Shown here piece after piece: positions 12,436-26,870 of a DNA stretch of 64,000 nucleotides. The notes beneath the pieces are model-generated. The model did not search any database. It had not been told where the DNA came from and worked only from the letters and a program-made list of their open reading frames with translations. The translations under genes were made by a program, and so were the position numbers. Position 1 is the first letter of the stretch; every line of letters begins with the position of its first letter. This DNA comes from Paramecium tetraurelia (lineage: Eukaryota > Ciliophora > Oligohymenophorea > Peniculida > Parameciidae), in the NCBI RefSeq assembly GCF_000165425.1, contig NW_001799166.1, positions 312,459-376,458 on the forward strand. Reading direction: 5' to 3'.

Positions 12436-13378
12436 AAATAACCATTATATATATTAACGTAAGATTAATATAAATATAGTAAAATTATAGTCATTGAAAC
12501 ATTTTATTCTTTTATATATTTATTTATTTATATATTTAATTACAAATCTTTAAGCCACATCTTTTAGCAAGCAGTCATAATATAAATTATAAGCATCGTG
12601 TTGCTATTAAATTTTATTTTTAGAATGATAATAGATATGAATCTATGTAGAATATTATTGATATGTTATTAATCCAAATCGTTATTATATTAAATATAAC
12701 TGAAAATATATTGATTAATTAAAGTTATATCAAATAATTTTTTGAGATGTTTCCTCATTTTTGTGATCATTTTTAGTTTTATTCTAAAATTAGTAGTGAT
12801 AATAAAAGAGATCGTAATAATCACCTTGGAATAATATATTGAATGATTATATATTTTGACATATTTTACCAAATTCATTTTGTCTTTAAATTGGAGAGAT
12901 TTACAATTATGGAAATGTAACTAAAATACTAATTAAATAACTTCTGATTATTTATCTATAGGATGATCCTTCTGGATGAGGGTGAAAATGCTATAAAAAT
13001 ATGTCTAATCGAATATTTGCTATTATTTATTTACTTAAACCAATTAAATTTAATTAAATGCATAATAAAAATTTTATGAAAATAATCTATAAAATACAAT
13101 ATTTATTTAACCAAACCCCTGAACATTTACCTTTCAATTATAAAATTCCCTAAATGGTAATCTATAACATTAAGAATGCTTAATTCATTCATAATTAAGC
13201 TAAAATGTTGTAATTTCTCCTTTTGATAATAAATTATAGAATTTATCATCTAAATGTGATCATAATAAATACTAATGAAATTCTGAATTTCATTAGTATT
13301 TCGCCTTTCGAACATATAGCATTTGTTATTATCGACTGCAATTATAATATAATATTATAATATAAAATTTATATTTTG
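12436..13378. other. Long non-coding interval
   Basis: 943 nt with frequent TGA on the plus strand and TCA on the minus strand in all frames. It is AT-rich, and I find no gene or tRNA-like element. It is the longest gap in the window, where gaps are otherwise mostly under 550 nt. It contains the palindrome at 13267-13301 and an A/T-only palindrome close to the downstream start codon. Confidence 0.7.
13267..13301. repeat. Near-perfect 35-bp palindrome
   Basis: The arm aaatactaatgaaattc (13267-13283), a single t, and gaatttcattagtattt (13285-13301) are perfect 17-bp inverted arms with a one-base spacer. The match stops at once on both sides. It lies about 80 nt upstream of the receptor-kinase start. 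It could extrude as a cruciform, form an RNA hairpin, or be the scar of a mobile or excised element. Confidence 0.9.
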
Positions 13379-15733
13379 ATGAAGAATGGATTCTACCTTA
13401 TAATTCTCTTCTTGATAAATATCTAAATATAAGCAAAGATGTACGATGAGAGTTAAATATATGATTGTAAAGATGAGATCACTGATGAAGTGTAGGAAAA
13501 AATCAATTATTAAAAACTTAAATTGTTCCCAATCGATTGTTGGATTTTTTTATTACTATGTATAAGTTGAATGAGCAATCAAAGCCCCCGTTACCTTTTG
13601 CATTTCCATCCGAATTATTTATGAGTTCCTTTAAGACTTTAGACTATTTGGTGGACCTGGAGATATTATCTTTGTGATTACAGCAACTAATGGAGTCCAA
13701 TCAATCATTTAATTTTCAACAGCATTGTATGTGTAAATTAATGATTCAGCTCCAGTAAATATTTTTTGTGATGTAAATATAAAAATAAATTAGATCACAG
13801 GGATAGCAACCTCAATAGTTTTTGTAATTTCAAATCTGAACATCTTTATCTTCGCTGCTTATCCACTTGCTTTAGTATATAATTCATTGGAGTCCACAGT
13901 CAAATGTATAAGAATTTTTAACTATTCTTTCACAGCCATAATAATAATAATAGTATTTTTAGGGTTTATTTTAAATAATGATATAATCTCAATAACACTA
14001 AATGGGTATTAATATAACTTGATATATCTTAGAATGTGTGCGATTTCAGCTACAAAAAAGAAAATTTGGGATTTTATAATTGCTCTAGTTTATTTGTTTG
14101 TTTTTCTCTTATTTGCAACGATGTCATTAATCTATGTCTTTGCTTTCAAAAAATTAGTTCCTAAAATGTCTTCGATAAGATAATTAAGAGGCTAATACCT
14201 GAGATACTATTAAAAGTTCATCACATTTAGTTTAATAATGAAATTTTTTCTAGGAATTTTCAGTGCAGTTAATTTACTCAATTGCTATTACTTTTATAAA
14301 GCTTATCTATTACTTACAGAAACCTTTTAAAATGTGACCCAATCTCTTTGCATATTAGGCTAAGTCATCATTATCACAAGAGATCCCTTACTAATACCTA
14401 AATTTAAACATACACAAACTTCGAATAGTCAATAAGATTTTGATACCTCTAATGATAAAAAACCAGTCGAAATTTCAATGCAATGTAATATTATTTTCAA
14501 TAGATTTTAGAATTTAATATTTTAGAATAATTGTAAAAAGAAATGAAAAAAACATAAGTAATTTCAATGTTGGCTGGTATTCAATTATTAAAAAGGTAGA
14601 AATAAGAACAAATAATATTTTACAAAGATCTAGCTATAAATGATGAATAAGAAGATGGAGAAGAATCTAGTCAAGGAGATTTAAGTGAATTGTTTGAGGT
14701 TACTTTATAACCATTTGTTTCTGAAGAAGTGGAAGAGTGTTTGGTTGTTAATTTAAATAATGATCTTGCCAAATCTTAACTTTACGATAATCAAAATATC
14801 TAGGTCTTTCAAATGAGATGTATATTATATGCTCCTAAGATTTTTAACTATTTTGTTACACTAGACAATGTTGATATCGAAGATTCCTTTGATGTTTCTA
14901 AAAATCTATCAAAGGTTGAATAATTCACTGGACCTGATGGTGGAAAAAGTGGTGAATTTTTTTTTTTCACTCACAATAATCAATTTATTCTTAAAACGAT
15001 GAGATAATCTGAAGTAAACACTTACAAGAAACGATTACTTAATTTTGCTACTTATTAAGCTAACAATCCATCATCTTTATTAAATAAGATTTATGGGATG
15101 TATACTTTTGAAAGGTCTGAAAATGCTGAAGCAAAGGTTCACTTTTTAATAATGAAGAACCTTTCTTTAGGCATCCCAAGGAATTAAATATTAAGAACTT
15201 ATGATCTAAAAGGGTCTGAATATGATAGAGAAGTTCTTGCCAAAAAACCTGAAAGTGATTTGTCAAAATTAACTCTCAAAGATTTAGATTTCTTTAAAAT
15301 TGAATAGCAAATTTGGGTTGAAAAAACCATGATAGAAAGTAATTTAATTGAATTAAAGCTAGAATTAAACCAAAATTTAATTAAGGATTCAAATTTCTTA
15401 GAAAATTAAAATCTTATTGATTATTCTTTGTTAGTAATGAAAATTGATTGGAAGTCTCAATAATAATTATTAATGTAGCAATTAAGTGACTAATAAATCA
15501 ATATCATTCCTTCAATTAAGGAATAAGGAGTAAATATAAATAATATTTATTAGATATACTATCATATTGGGATAATAGATTACCTATAATAATGGAATGT
15601 TAATAAATCTCTTGAAAGAAAAACAAAAAAGATCATCAGAATGAATTTACAATTAGATACTTCAGCTTAAGAGCCTAACAGATATGGAAAAAGATTTAAA
15701 GAAAAATTGATAAACAGGATCCTTCCCTTGTGA
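13379..15733 (+). CDS. GPCR-phosphatidylinositol phosphate kinase fusion
   Basis: About 767 residues. A signal-peptide-like start (MKNGFYLIILFLINIQIQA) is followed by several hydrophobic helices across about 45-330 (for example FGGPGDIIFVITATNG and WDFIIALVYLFVFLLF). A PIP-kinase domain fills about 500-740: FFFFTHNNQFILKTM, LLNKIYGMYTFE, DLKGSEYD (about 592), NLIDYSLLVMKID (about 662) and HIGIIDYLQQWN. The family phosphorylates phosphoinositides at the membrane; the receptor part would couple an outside signal to that. This architecture is known from Dictyostelium and oomycetes. Introns are 25 nt (13560-13584, ending AAG) and 26 nt, with a possible in-frame 21-nt one. The 25-nt intron is needed to keep the first helices in frame. 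Confidence 0.85.
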
Positions 15734-15980
15734 TTATTAATATAGTTTAAGATTATAATTTTCATTCAAATAAGAATATCTAGCCTCTCTATTTAAAAAA
15801 TGGCAATATTTCACTTTTATTTATTAGATTTAAGATGTAAAAGGAGATTAATTAATACTAAATCTATCAGAGTCACTTGTTTGACCTTTCTTTTAAAATT
15901 GCAATATTTAATGCTAACTACATCAAATAAGCAAATGATGTTTGATTAATTAGTTATTAATATCTATTTAGAATTATTAA

Positions 15981-16643
15981 ATGGAAATTTTACAAAAATT
16001 AATGGCTATCCCAAAAAATATCATTAAAGCTCTCAAGAATATGAAATAGTAAACAAACAAAGTTTAAAATAACATTGTTGAGACTTTTATTATTTGCAAT
16101 GAATCGCGAGTAGTTACAAATGAAGTGAAATAGATTGATCAATTAGTAAAAAAAAGAAAATTAACGATTAATTAAGAAAAAATAGATTCAATTACTTAAA
16201 CAGATTAGCTATAAAATATTGATTAAGTACCTAAGGATGAATCTTAAAAAATTAGTAAACTCCTATAAGTGGGTTCCAAATAAAATAAAAAATAATCTAA
16301 ATTACTTAAAAAATAAAGTATAGAAGAAGACAGCATAAGTAGGAAATCAGATTAAACAGAACTGTCCTAAAAATCATATTGCTAAAATCACTTTTTGAAA
16401 ATATTAGAATAATATAGGGAATAAAGTAAATTACAGCAAAATAAAATATACTAGAGTTAAACCAAATGCTAAAACTAATTTCGTAAGAAAATACTAAAAA
16501 ACTACTTAAAACAATTCACAAATAAATAAGATGATGAGAATAAAATATTAAAATCTGCTAAAACTCTATCCCCTGATGAAAAGTAGTTTAAAATAGATTA
16601 AAAAGAATCTGAAAATATCTAATAAAAGCAAGAATTGGCTTGA
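15981..16643 (+). CDS. Lys/Gln-rich hypothetical protein
   Basis: 220 residues, a single uninterrupted frame from ATG to TGA with many in-frame TAA/TAG (Gln) codons. It is very rich in Lys, Gln, Asn and Ser, lacks hydrophobic stretches, and probably is largely disordered or coiled. No domain is recognised. The absence of TGA over 660 nt and the low-complexity composition are the only support, so it could be a fast-evolving or lineage-specific gene. Confidence 0.5.
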
Positions 16644-17147
16644 TGATATATTGATTGTATAAAATATATTATTTCTTTATGATATTACAAATCTAGCTGA
16701 TTAAATTTCTTTAAACATTGATTATTAAATTTTTTGTTTAGTTTAATGAGTAAAAAGTTTATATATATTTGTGAAATGAAATGAGAAAACATATAGATGA
16801 TCATTATTTGTTTAATAATTAACTTAAATATAAAATGGAAGTGATCAATTTTAATATTAGGATAAATTATTATTACTAATAATAGATTAATTTATTTTAA
16901 AATAAGCCCCCTAAATTACAGAATTAATGCCAAATTTAATAGAGTATAAAAATAAATGATTATTATTTTAGCTTTATTGATAATAAAAAATTCTAAATAA
17001 AAACATAAAATATCAAATGACATGGAAAATAATAGGCCTTAACCAATTTTTTAGAAGACAGACTAGTGATTGAATTTCAAGTAGAATATAAAATTAAGTA
17101 GGAAATGTAAATTGAAAATAATAATTAATAATATGTCTTCTTAAATA
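16644..17147. other. Non-coding interval between convergent genes
   Basis: 504 nt between two convergent gene ends. It is strongly AT-rich with many stops in every frame. I see no gene or structured element in it. Confidence 0.6.
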
Positions 17148-18576
17148 TCATAATTATGTAAATGAAATAATATCTTACATGTGTCTGGCTACGCAAAGAT
17201 GTTTAGAGTCTTGATATTTAGAAAGAAATTCATTTACTGAGCCACCTTATCTTAATCTATTTAGAGTTTGTCTTGTCTCTTCAATTCCAATAGTTTCAAC
17301 ACATTATTCCATTTTTAGTTTGATTAAATTATTTATAATTGTTTATGGTTTGATTGGAGCATCTAAATATTGAGGTTTCTACATGAAGTCAATCCATTGA
17401 GGTTTAGGAATTGGGGAAACTAATTTTCGATGAGTTGAAGAAATAAAATTTTATCTAGAAAAAGTGTTACTTTTAATAATAGTATAAGATTAGGTTCCTT
17501 TAGTTTATTATGAAATTGGTCTTAAGGTTAATGTGTCATCGTTTGGTTTTTTTAAATTCAATTTAGGAATAGGCTGCTTACTGTTAGTTTTAGGTCCTAG
17601 GTTAATTGTTTTATTGATGTTTGGTTTATCTTCTTATATAATCTGTTAATCTTTTTGTGTTTAGTCTTTGGAATCAAAGTCAAAATTATCAGTACAAACA
17701 CTCTTCCTTTTTTACTTCTGCTATTTATTATTACTCCAAAACTCAAAGGTGTCTTATTGTTCATAGGTAAAGGTGAAATGCTTTTGTTTCAATAAGATTT
17801 TAAAGTTTTCATTGTGTACTAATTGACGAATGTCTAATCTATCTGTTTCTTGGAGATCAAGACAAGTTGCGATTATGAATCGAAGCTACTTGGAATATAT
17901 CTATGGAATCTTTACAATTCTTAAATGATAATTTCAATTACGCTCCTCCATTAAAGATAACTGCTTTGATTTGCTCGATAACTTCAAACTTAAATAATTG
18001 TCTCTGTGTAGTCAATTCGTATAATACAAGACCAAATTAATACATCATCGATTTGTATGAAAATTTATTATGAAATAACAGTTCTGGAGGTCTGTAACTG
18101 GGTTTTTGATGCTAAATTAAGTTATCAATTCCGAAATCGCAAATCCTCACTTATTCTTGATGTATCAATATATTTTCAGGATTTAAACCTTTGTAACATA
18201 TCTTATTTTCTCTCAAATAGATTAAAACAAAGACGATTTGTATAAGAATTTTACAAATCACCCTCTCAGAAATGAAACTTCCAAGATGCTCATTTATAAA
18301 CTATTTTAAATTTCCTTAATCCGCATATTCCATTATGATTACTACATTATCATCGAGTCTAAATACTTCCTTCAATTTAATTACAAAAGGTATTTAGCAT
18401 TGTTTCATAATTTATATTTCGCTTAGAGCTAGAAATATCAGAAATTTGATACCTTAATTATAAAATCCAATAAACTCTTTCATGGCATATATGTTGTTAT
18501 CCCTTATATTTCTGACTTTATGAATGAGTGTCGATTTTGATTCATAAATCTTCTCTAAAATTTCATAATTCTGCAT
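17148..18576 (-). CDS. Protein kinase-like protein, predicted pseudokinase
   Basis: About 460 residues, introns of 24 and 22 nt. The kinase fold is clear. YAMKEF supplies the beta-3 Lys, ALSEIQIMKQC the alpha-C helix, and VRICDFG the DFG motif. YRPPELL follows as an APE-like segment, and ATCLDLQETDRLDIRQL closes the C-lobe. The glycine loop is missing (IYESKSTLIHKV), and the catalytic loop reads YKGLNPENI instead of HRDLKPENI, so the catalytic Asp and the following Lys are lost. It may bind nucleotide but is unlikely to transfer phosphate. The sequence is closest in feel to NEK-type kinases. A 200-residue tail is unrecognised. It starts 55 nt downstream of another kinase on the same strand. 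Confidence 0.8.
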
Positions 18577-18631
18577 TTATAATCAATTAATAAATATTTT
18601 TATTATGGAAAATAGAATTTTATCAATAAAA

Positions 18632-20191
<1,560 letters not shown>

Positions 20192-20484
20192 AATAAAGCA
20201 ATCATCAAAAACAGAAACATAATATTATTTATCTGAGAAAAAATGCTTTCGTACTCCTATAAATGAAAATCTTATCTCTGCATAATCAATATAATCCATA
20301 AAGTTTAAGTTGGCAAATAATGAATTTTTATATATATGATCAATAATATTTAATTTCAGATGAAATGTTTACATTTGAATTTCAATTTGCAAAAAGGAAA
20401 TAATAATATCCAAATTAGTAATAATTATACAATCTTCATTTATCTATATATAATAAGCTATTAATATATATATTTCATATGTAA

Positions 20485-23400
20485 TCAAGGTTTGTAAAAT
20501 TAATTCTTTATTAAATCCTTATTTTCAATCAATGTTTAAATCTGAGCAAGATCTTCCTTTCTAAGTCCCTTTGTATATTCTTAATACTTTTATTAGTCAA
20601 GACGTTGTAAATCCCTGTAAATAATTAATCATAATACTTACTTGTTGAACTATTCTGTTAGAGCATTCCAAGAAGATAACATTGTAATTTATTTATTTAA
20701 CTGCTTCAAACCATCTTGTCTTAATTTGAACATCATATATAATACAAGAAAAATCTATTTAATTTGCTCAGGACTCTCCCTAAAATAAGAGAGAAAATTG
20801 ATTTTTAGTAAAACTCTATTATAAACAACAAGGTTCCCATAAATGAAAGTAGTAATCAAAATTCTTCTAAAGTAGTTTATGAAAATTTGATTGGTATTAT
20901 GAATTGAATAAGACTCAATCAATAAATGCCAAAAAGATATTGGGATATGAGTGAGCAATTTAGATTTTGTGTTTTCTAATATCAATGTGACACTTTCCAA
21001 TAATGTAATCGCTCTTATTGACAATCTTGATGTGAGAAGTTAGGTTAAAAGAATCTTAGTTATTAAGATTAAATGCTCCTGGAAGTTGAAGTTTAATAGT
21101 TGAGTATTTTACTAACTCAATACCAAATTATATATTCTACCAGCAATAATAAAAGTACAAAGTAAGTCTTCCTCTGATTTCTATTTCAACAAATAATTCT
21201 TGGCTATGATATTTATGAATTATGATTTATTTTCCCCCATCAAGATATTTAAATAGTAATCAGGATTTTCAAATTGATGATTATTTGATAAAATGAACTT
21301 CGTTTAAGCAAAGATCATATGCAAGATATCATAAATGCATTATAAAGCTCCTTTTGTGTAATTCTCGTTTCTTTATGTAAGTTTCTGGAATTGATCGTCG
21401 AAAGCCAATTTTTCAAAGTCATCAATCTATTAATCCTTTAATTCTGGAGGATAGATACAAAACTCTTTATCGATATCATAGGTTTTAATTGATCCAACTA
21501 AATGAGTGAATTTATTTAAGATGATTGAATTTTGTATTTTTGATTTATTAAGAGATTCAGTAATATTAATTTGAGAAGACTATTAACTTATTCTCTTTTA
21601 ATTAGAAATTGATCTGCTATGAAGCATAATGATTTAAGTTGGTCTTTTGACTAGCATTCTTTAATACATAGGTTTTTAAATAACTTCAGAAGTATTCTTA
21701 TTGTTGATTAATTGAATTTATTCAGTCAATACACCAAATAAATTATTTGGATTAGTCAAAGCTTATAATTGGCTTCTTGTAGTACTAGTGGTTGTAGTTT
21801 AAGGTATAGTATCAAACTCTACAGGATTCACTACTATTGATTTTTTAAGACTGCCCTCAAGGATCGATGCAAGTCTTGGTGCTAAAATGGTTCTCCTTCT
21901 GGTAGGACTAAATACTACAGGAGTTTATTCTTCAGTTTTAAGATTTTTAGTTTATAAAAATTGAGGTGGAGTGGCTGTTAGAGACATTCTTTATTTTGCT
22001 TTGCTTTCTTTCTTTTTTGTTGCTTAATCAAGCATTCTTTCAAAGATTTTAAGAGTCTTTTAACATTTATTAGGCAGATAAGGGAAGATTAGATCAAGAT
22101 CCTAATCCAATTCATCTATTTCTTCAGCAACTTTCTTTTATTCTGGATAAGGGAATTGTTTTTCAACTTATAAAGGGGTGAAGTCAGGTCTTTTTAAAAC
22201 ATCTTCTAATTTTTTAGGTCTATAAAATTCATTTGATTTTTATGTGATTACCTCATCGATTGTTTTAGAATCAAATATAGTCATTTTGAGTAGATCAGAA
22301 AAAAAATTAGAAACATCAAAATATTACCAAATCAGATTATTAGATTCAGTATGCACTTTGTTATATGGAGTATGGAGAAAACTCATTAATTGAGTAAACA
22401 ATTAGGAGATTTCTGGAATATCTAAAAATAGCATCAACCTATAAGGAATATTATAAAATATGAGAAAGAATGTTGAAATATCTGGTTCTTAGTATAAAAG
22501 GAAGGACAAATATTATACAATAATTTCTGGGCATATTGTGATAGCCACTAAATCCTATTTGAGACATTCATAAAGCATAGAATATGCTCTTTGATAATAT
22601 TCCTTATTGGCTCTTGTCAACAAGAAATTGTTTCTGTTATCAGTTAAGACTTGCATAGTTCTGAAAGCTCTGAATTGGATTAACGGTCTTTTTTCTGATG
22701 AAACATTAACATTTAGTTATCTGAATGAAGGAGGTTCTGGGGGATTGAGATCTACATAAATATTGTATAATTTCTAAAATTAAGAATAGTATAATTACAT
22801 TTGGAACAACTTATGGGTTTCTTGTTGGAAACAATATGAAAGATAAAAACAAATCTAAAAGCATATTCGATTTAAAAACTTCGCTACTCAATTAATCAAT
22901 AGTAGCATGATTAGCTACTAATAATGGTACTTCACTAGGCTGAAATAACCATTCTTCTAACATTTACTATTTTAATTCTTTTTTTGTTAAACCATAACTT
23001 GATGCTTCTTCTCTTTTTTATTCTACTTTCTCACTTATAAAATCTAAATTCTTAGTGCTCATTACTTAACTTAAGGCAACCAATGCTTAAATATTTAACA
23101 TTTATACAATCTTCAACTTCGGTTTCAAACTGTAAATCCAATTCTCTTAATAAGATCCAAACGTTTCTCTTCTCCAAAGCAAATTAGAAACAAGAATTAA
23201 GCATATCAAAATTAGAGTTGTATTTAACGAAACTCTTAAAGAAGTTGTTCACTTTTTAACAAACAATTTCATTGTTAAAAAAGGGAATCTAGATTTTATT
23301 AATAAAATTTTTAGAATTTTCTAGCAAAAACCATCTTAGCTTGGTTTCATTATTAATCACAGTTTGACACTAAACTAAAAATGTCAATAATCAGTACATT

Positions 23401-23739
23401 ACTCTCCTGATTAATTAGACATTTGATAACACAATCAAAATACAGTTTCACATAATCCTATTCTTCCCAGTACCTCTCTTATAATGCATAAAATAATAAC
23501 AAGGCCTAAAATTACATTATTGATACACTATTTTCAAATAATTAACTGGCGATCAATAAGTATTTCAAAATATTAGGTTTTTATTATAATACTGAGATAA
23601 CAGAAGGAAAAGGCAATATTCTACTCAATTTTCGACATACACTAAACAACATTGTTTATCTTTTATTGTCATCTTATTCTTGAAGCTATATTAAATATCG
23701 CATTTTTACAGTCTCTTTAAACTATTCGCATATTTCCAT
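20485..23739 (-). CDS. Large helical protein of unknown function
   Basis: 1050 residues from five exons (introns 28, 22, 25 and 27 nt). The N-terminal 400 residues are leucine-rich helices of ARM/HEAT appearance, for example ILKYLLIASQLFENSVSIMQ and LLLVANHATIDQL-like turns. A Ser/Thr/Gln-rich linker holds TPPQF, TTTTSTTRS and short basic patches. A second helical region ends in QKYQEYTKGLRKEDLAQIQT. The overall layout recalls importin/exportin-like or HEAT scaffolds, but no diagnostic motif is present, so I leave it unnamed. The last exon is short and could be mistaken for a separate gene at 20485-20682. It is continuous in frame with the main exon. Confidence 0.75.
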
Positions 23740-23769
23740 TTTAATTAATTATTTAATACAAATAGTATC

Positions 23770-24861
23770 ATGAAAAAATTAATACTTGTATTAGGTGGTT
23801 CTACTTTTATTGGTAAAGAATTACTGCAGGATCTTTCTTAAAATGAGTCTTATGAAGTTCATTATATAAATAGAGGGAAGAATTATTGGAATAACTCAGT
23901 TAATCAAATTACAAATGTTTATTATACATATGGTAATCGTGATGATACAAATGATTTTACCACATTGATTAGGTATCTGTCTAAGAAATTGAATGTGGGA
24001 GTCAATGGGAGATGTTGGGAAGCTGTTATCGATTTCTCTGCTTTTTATAGTAAATAGGTGAAATCTGTATATGCTGCTTTAAGAGGAGTGTGCAATTTAT
24101 ATATATTTATATCGACAGACTCAATTTATGATGTTTGCAAGATCAAATAGATTCCAATAACAGAGGATTAGGATTCAAGAAAAGAATTATAGGAATCATA
24201 AAAGAAAAGGGAAAGTTATGGCCATGTAATAAATAATATGAATAAATTAAGAATAAATTGAAATGCGAGGAGTTTCTTTAGAATTATGTAGTCGAAGGTT
24301 CTTTTAGATATGTTATTTTGAGACTGCCAGATGTTATTGGGCCTTTTGATGACTCTGGAAGATTTTTTGCTTTGGTGAAATGGCTTAAATAGAATGATAA
24401 ACATCCAATTTAAGTGGTAAGTGTGATGAATAATTAGTTAGGATTAAGCTGTGCAATCAGAATAAATTAGTTTTGTATTTAGCACAGATGTTGTGAATTG
24501 CATTAAATATTTCATTAAATATATTCCATAATAAAATTAAATTTATAATGTTTGTTTTGATGAGACAATTTCATATATTGAATTAGCATAGGTGATTGTA
24601 ATACTTTAATACTAATTTTAGCTCAATAAGATATCAGATAAATAACTGAATATTAAACATGTAGTAGAGGCTAGCAAGTTCTATCCTTCAGTTGATTGTG
24701 GAATCATCAGCAATAAGAAAATCAAAGAATTGGGTATTCAATTCACTCCTTTGATGGTGGCTTTGGAAAAAACCATCGACTTTTTTGTGAAGGAAGCTCA
24801 CAATTACGAAGCTGAAAACAAGGCTGCTTTGGAAAAGCTCAATAGGAAATTAAATGCTTGA
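23770..24861 (+). CDS. NAD(P)-dependent epimerase/dehydratase-like protein (extended SDR)
   Basis: 338 residues, introns of 26 nt (24226-24251, ends AAG), 25 nt and 24 nt. The N-terminus KLILVLGGSTFIGKELLQDL is a Rossmann dinucleotide-binding turn of the SDR type. The catalytic YxxxK appears as YGHNK once the first intron is removed. RLPDVIGPFDDSGRFF is the usual extended-SDR stretch after it. The family acts on nucleotide sugars or related metabolites; the substrate cannot be told from the sequence. The start lies 30 nt from the divergent neighbour's start, so a shared bidirectional promoter is likely. Confidence 0.8.
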
Positions 24862-25143
24862 GTATATATTGGATTATGAAATGATTTAAATATTAATTCC
24901 AATGATATAAATTGAAAATAAATATTTACAATTAATGCAAAATAAATAATTAAAACTGATTAAATTTTAAGTTTACCTAATTCAAGGAATTGAGTTCTTT
25001 GATTAATGTTTGTGCATGAATTTATTTATAATTTAGTCATTTTATTTGTTTTAACTTAAAATGATAAAGTGTTTACAATATTCACAAATTTGTGTTTGGA
25101 TATCATCAAAATTGAGTATGATTTTATTAATTATAATTTATTA

Positions 25144-26709
25144 ATGAAACACTCTTTATATTTCGTATCCTCCAAATAGTAATCCTTTTGGAATAGAAAC
25201 TTAAGTGCTTTGGTCAATTACGATTTTCATTAATTGTCTGAAGATCAAAAGACCATCGTGTTGTTTAAACAAGGTCAAATACTCAAGATAATAACTCCTC
25301 GGAGATACAAGATTTATAGACAACACTTATTCTATTTTCGAAAGGTAAGGAATTTATTTTATAAGTGATTCTCTAAAGAGTGGTGAAATTGGGGGTTTTC
25401 TCCTTCTGAAAAATGTTTATTTTTCTTTTCGAAGCAAAGATAATACTTTTCTCATTACTCTATCACATGATTTTTAGTAAATAGTGCTACAATCAGGAAA
25501 TAAAACCGAGGAAGTTGACAATTTTATTCTTGAGTTAAAACAGAATTGCATTTAAGAATCAATCCCTGCATCTTTCTAAATTCCAAGATAAAAAATCGGA
25601 GAGGGCATAACTTCAGAAGTAATTTAATATCATTATTCTTTCTAGGTGTTTGTGATAAATCATCAAAATAATTAAAAATTTGCAATTAAAAAAGTGGTAA
25701 AGGCTCCTTTGGGACACAAAATGAGAGAAAAACAGGCCAAGAGTTTGGCTGAAGAAATATTTATAATGAGAAGTCTAGACAATCCCAACATCCCAAAATT
25801 GCATGAAGTTTATGAAAACGATGGTATCTTTTATTATTTAAAACTCAGATTCTGTAGAATTAATAATGACTTATTACGAAGGAGGTCATCTATATGAAAA
25901 ACTATAGAATTTTTCACTTTAATAGAAATAATAATTAGTAAGAGATATTCTAGAAACTATGAATTATGTCCATTCATAATAAATAATGCATCGAGATTTA
26001 AAACCATAAAATATCATGTACAAAGACAAAGATCCTTTCAGCATTGATATAGCAATAATTGATTTTGGATTTTCTACAAACTATAAATATTAAGAACATG
26101 TATTATATAATTGTGGAACTCCTGGCTATGCAGCACCCGAAGTCTAGGAATATAAGGAAAAACAAAAAATGTATACTACTTAATGCGATGTTTACAGTTT
26201 GGGAATCATAATATATGAAATGTAATTTTTTAATTAATCTTAGATTCTATGGGGTACATCCTTTCAAATCATCTAACTCAGGTAGTCTTAGTTTCAACGA
26301 TAAAATCAAATTGCCTTAATCATTAAAAAATCTTCTAATCTAAATGACTCGAATTTAACCTAAATACAGATTCACATTAAAGGAGTGTCTAGAATAAGAC
26401 TTCTTTAAAGAGAATCTAGATTCTAATTACTTGGATGATTTATTAAAATTCAGTTTGGTTGATTCTATCTATTAGAAATCTAATAATATTTCAAGAAAAA
26501 ATTCTTTTGATCCTTCAATCAAATTAGAAAGATTAAATAAACACGAATCTGTTAAAAACAAAACTATAAATTCAACAGTTGCTGAATCAAAAAATCTACT
26601 TGGTAAAAGTTTTGGACCAATCGAGTAGTAATTACAAGATGATTTACAGTTTAGTGAGAATCACAATTGTCCTAATGATTTCAACAATTTTCTTTAAAAA
26701 AGAATATGA
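25144..26709 (+). CDS. Serine/threonine protein kinase with N-terminal PH-like region
   Basis: About 485 residues, introns of about 34, 27, 25 and 22 nt. A PH-like domain occupies about 50-130 (EIGGFLLLKNVYFSF, then a Glu/Asp-rich helix ending FILELKQN). The kinase has IGEGITSEVFVINH, FAIKKV, MHRDLKPQNIMY, IIDFGFS and CGTPGYAAPEV, all intact. The C-terminal 120 residues are polar. The layout matches the kinase at 18632-20191 and suggests the same Paramecium subfamily. The first intron is unusually long (34 nt) and its exact 3' end is uncertain. A pseudokinase gene follows on the same strand. Confidence 0.83.
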
Positions 26710-26870
26710 AATAACATAGAGTCACTCATATATGCTGATTATCTTAATTATATTTTATGCTTATTAATTTACTTATTAAACTATTTAGTTATTTTAGATC
26801 CTTTTTAAAATGTTTATAAAAATGAGCATTTAAAATATAAATTTTATTAAAATTATATATCTATCTCTTA

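Noticed and set aside
12690-12878. Minus-strand open frame in the long gap
   Set aside because: 62 codons of Ile/Lys/Asn-rich sequence typical of random AT-rich DNA, without conserved motif or neighbours supporting it.
13340-13365. A/T-only palindrome (attataatataatattataat)
   Set aside because: Short inverted repeats made only of A and T arise easily in this composition.
20485-20682. A separate 56-residue gene starting MLSSWNALTEQF
   Set aside because: It is continuous in frame with the large minus-strand exon upstream and only looks separate because TAA/TAG are read as stops in the standard code.
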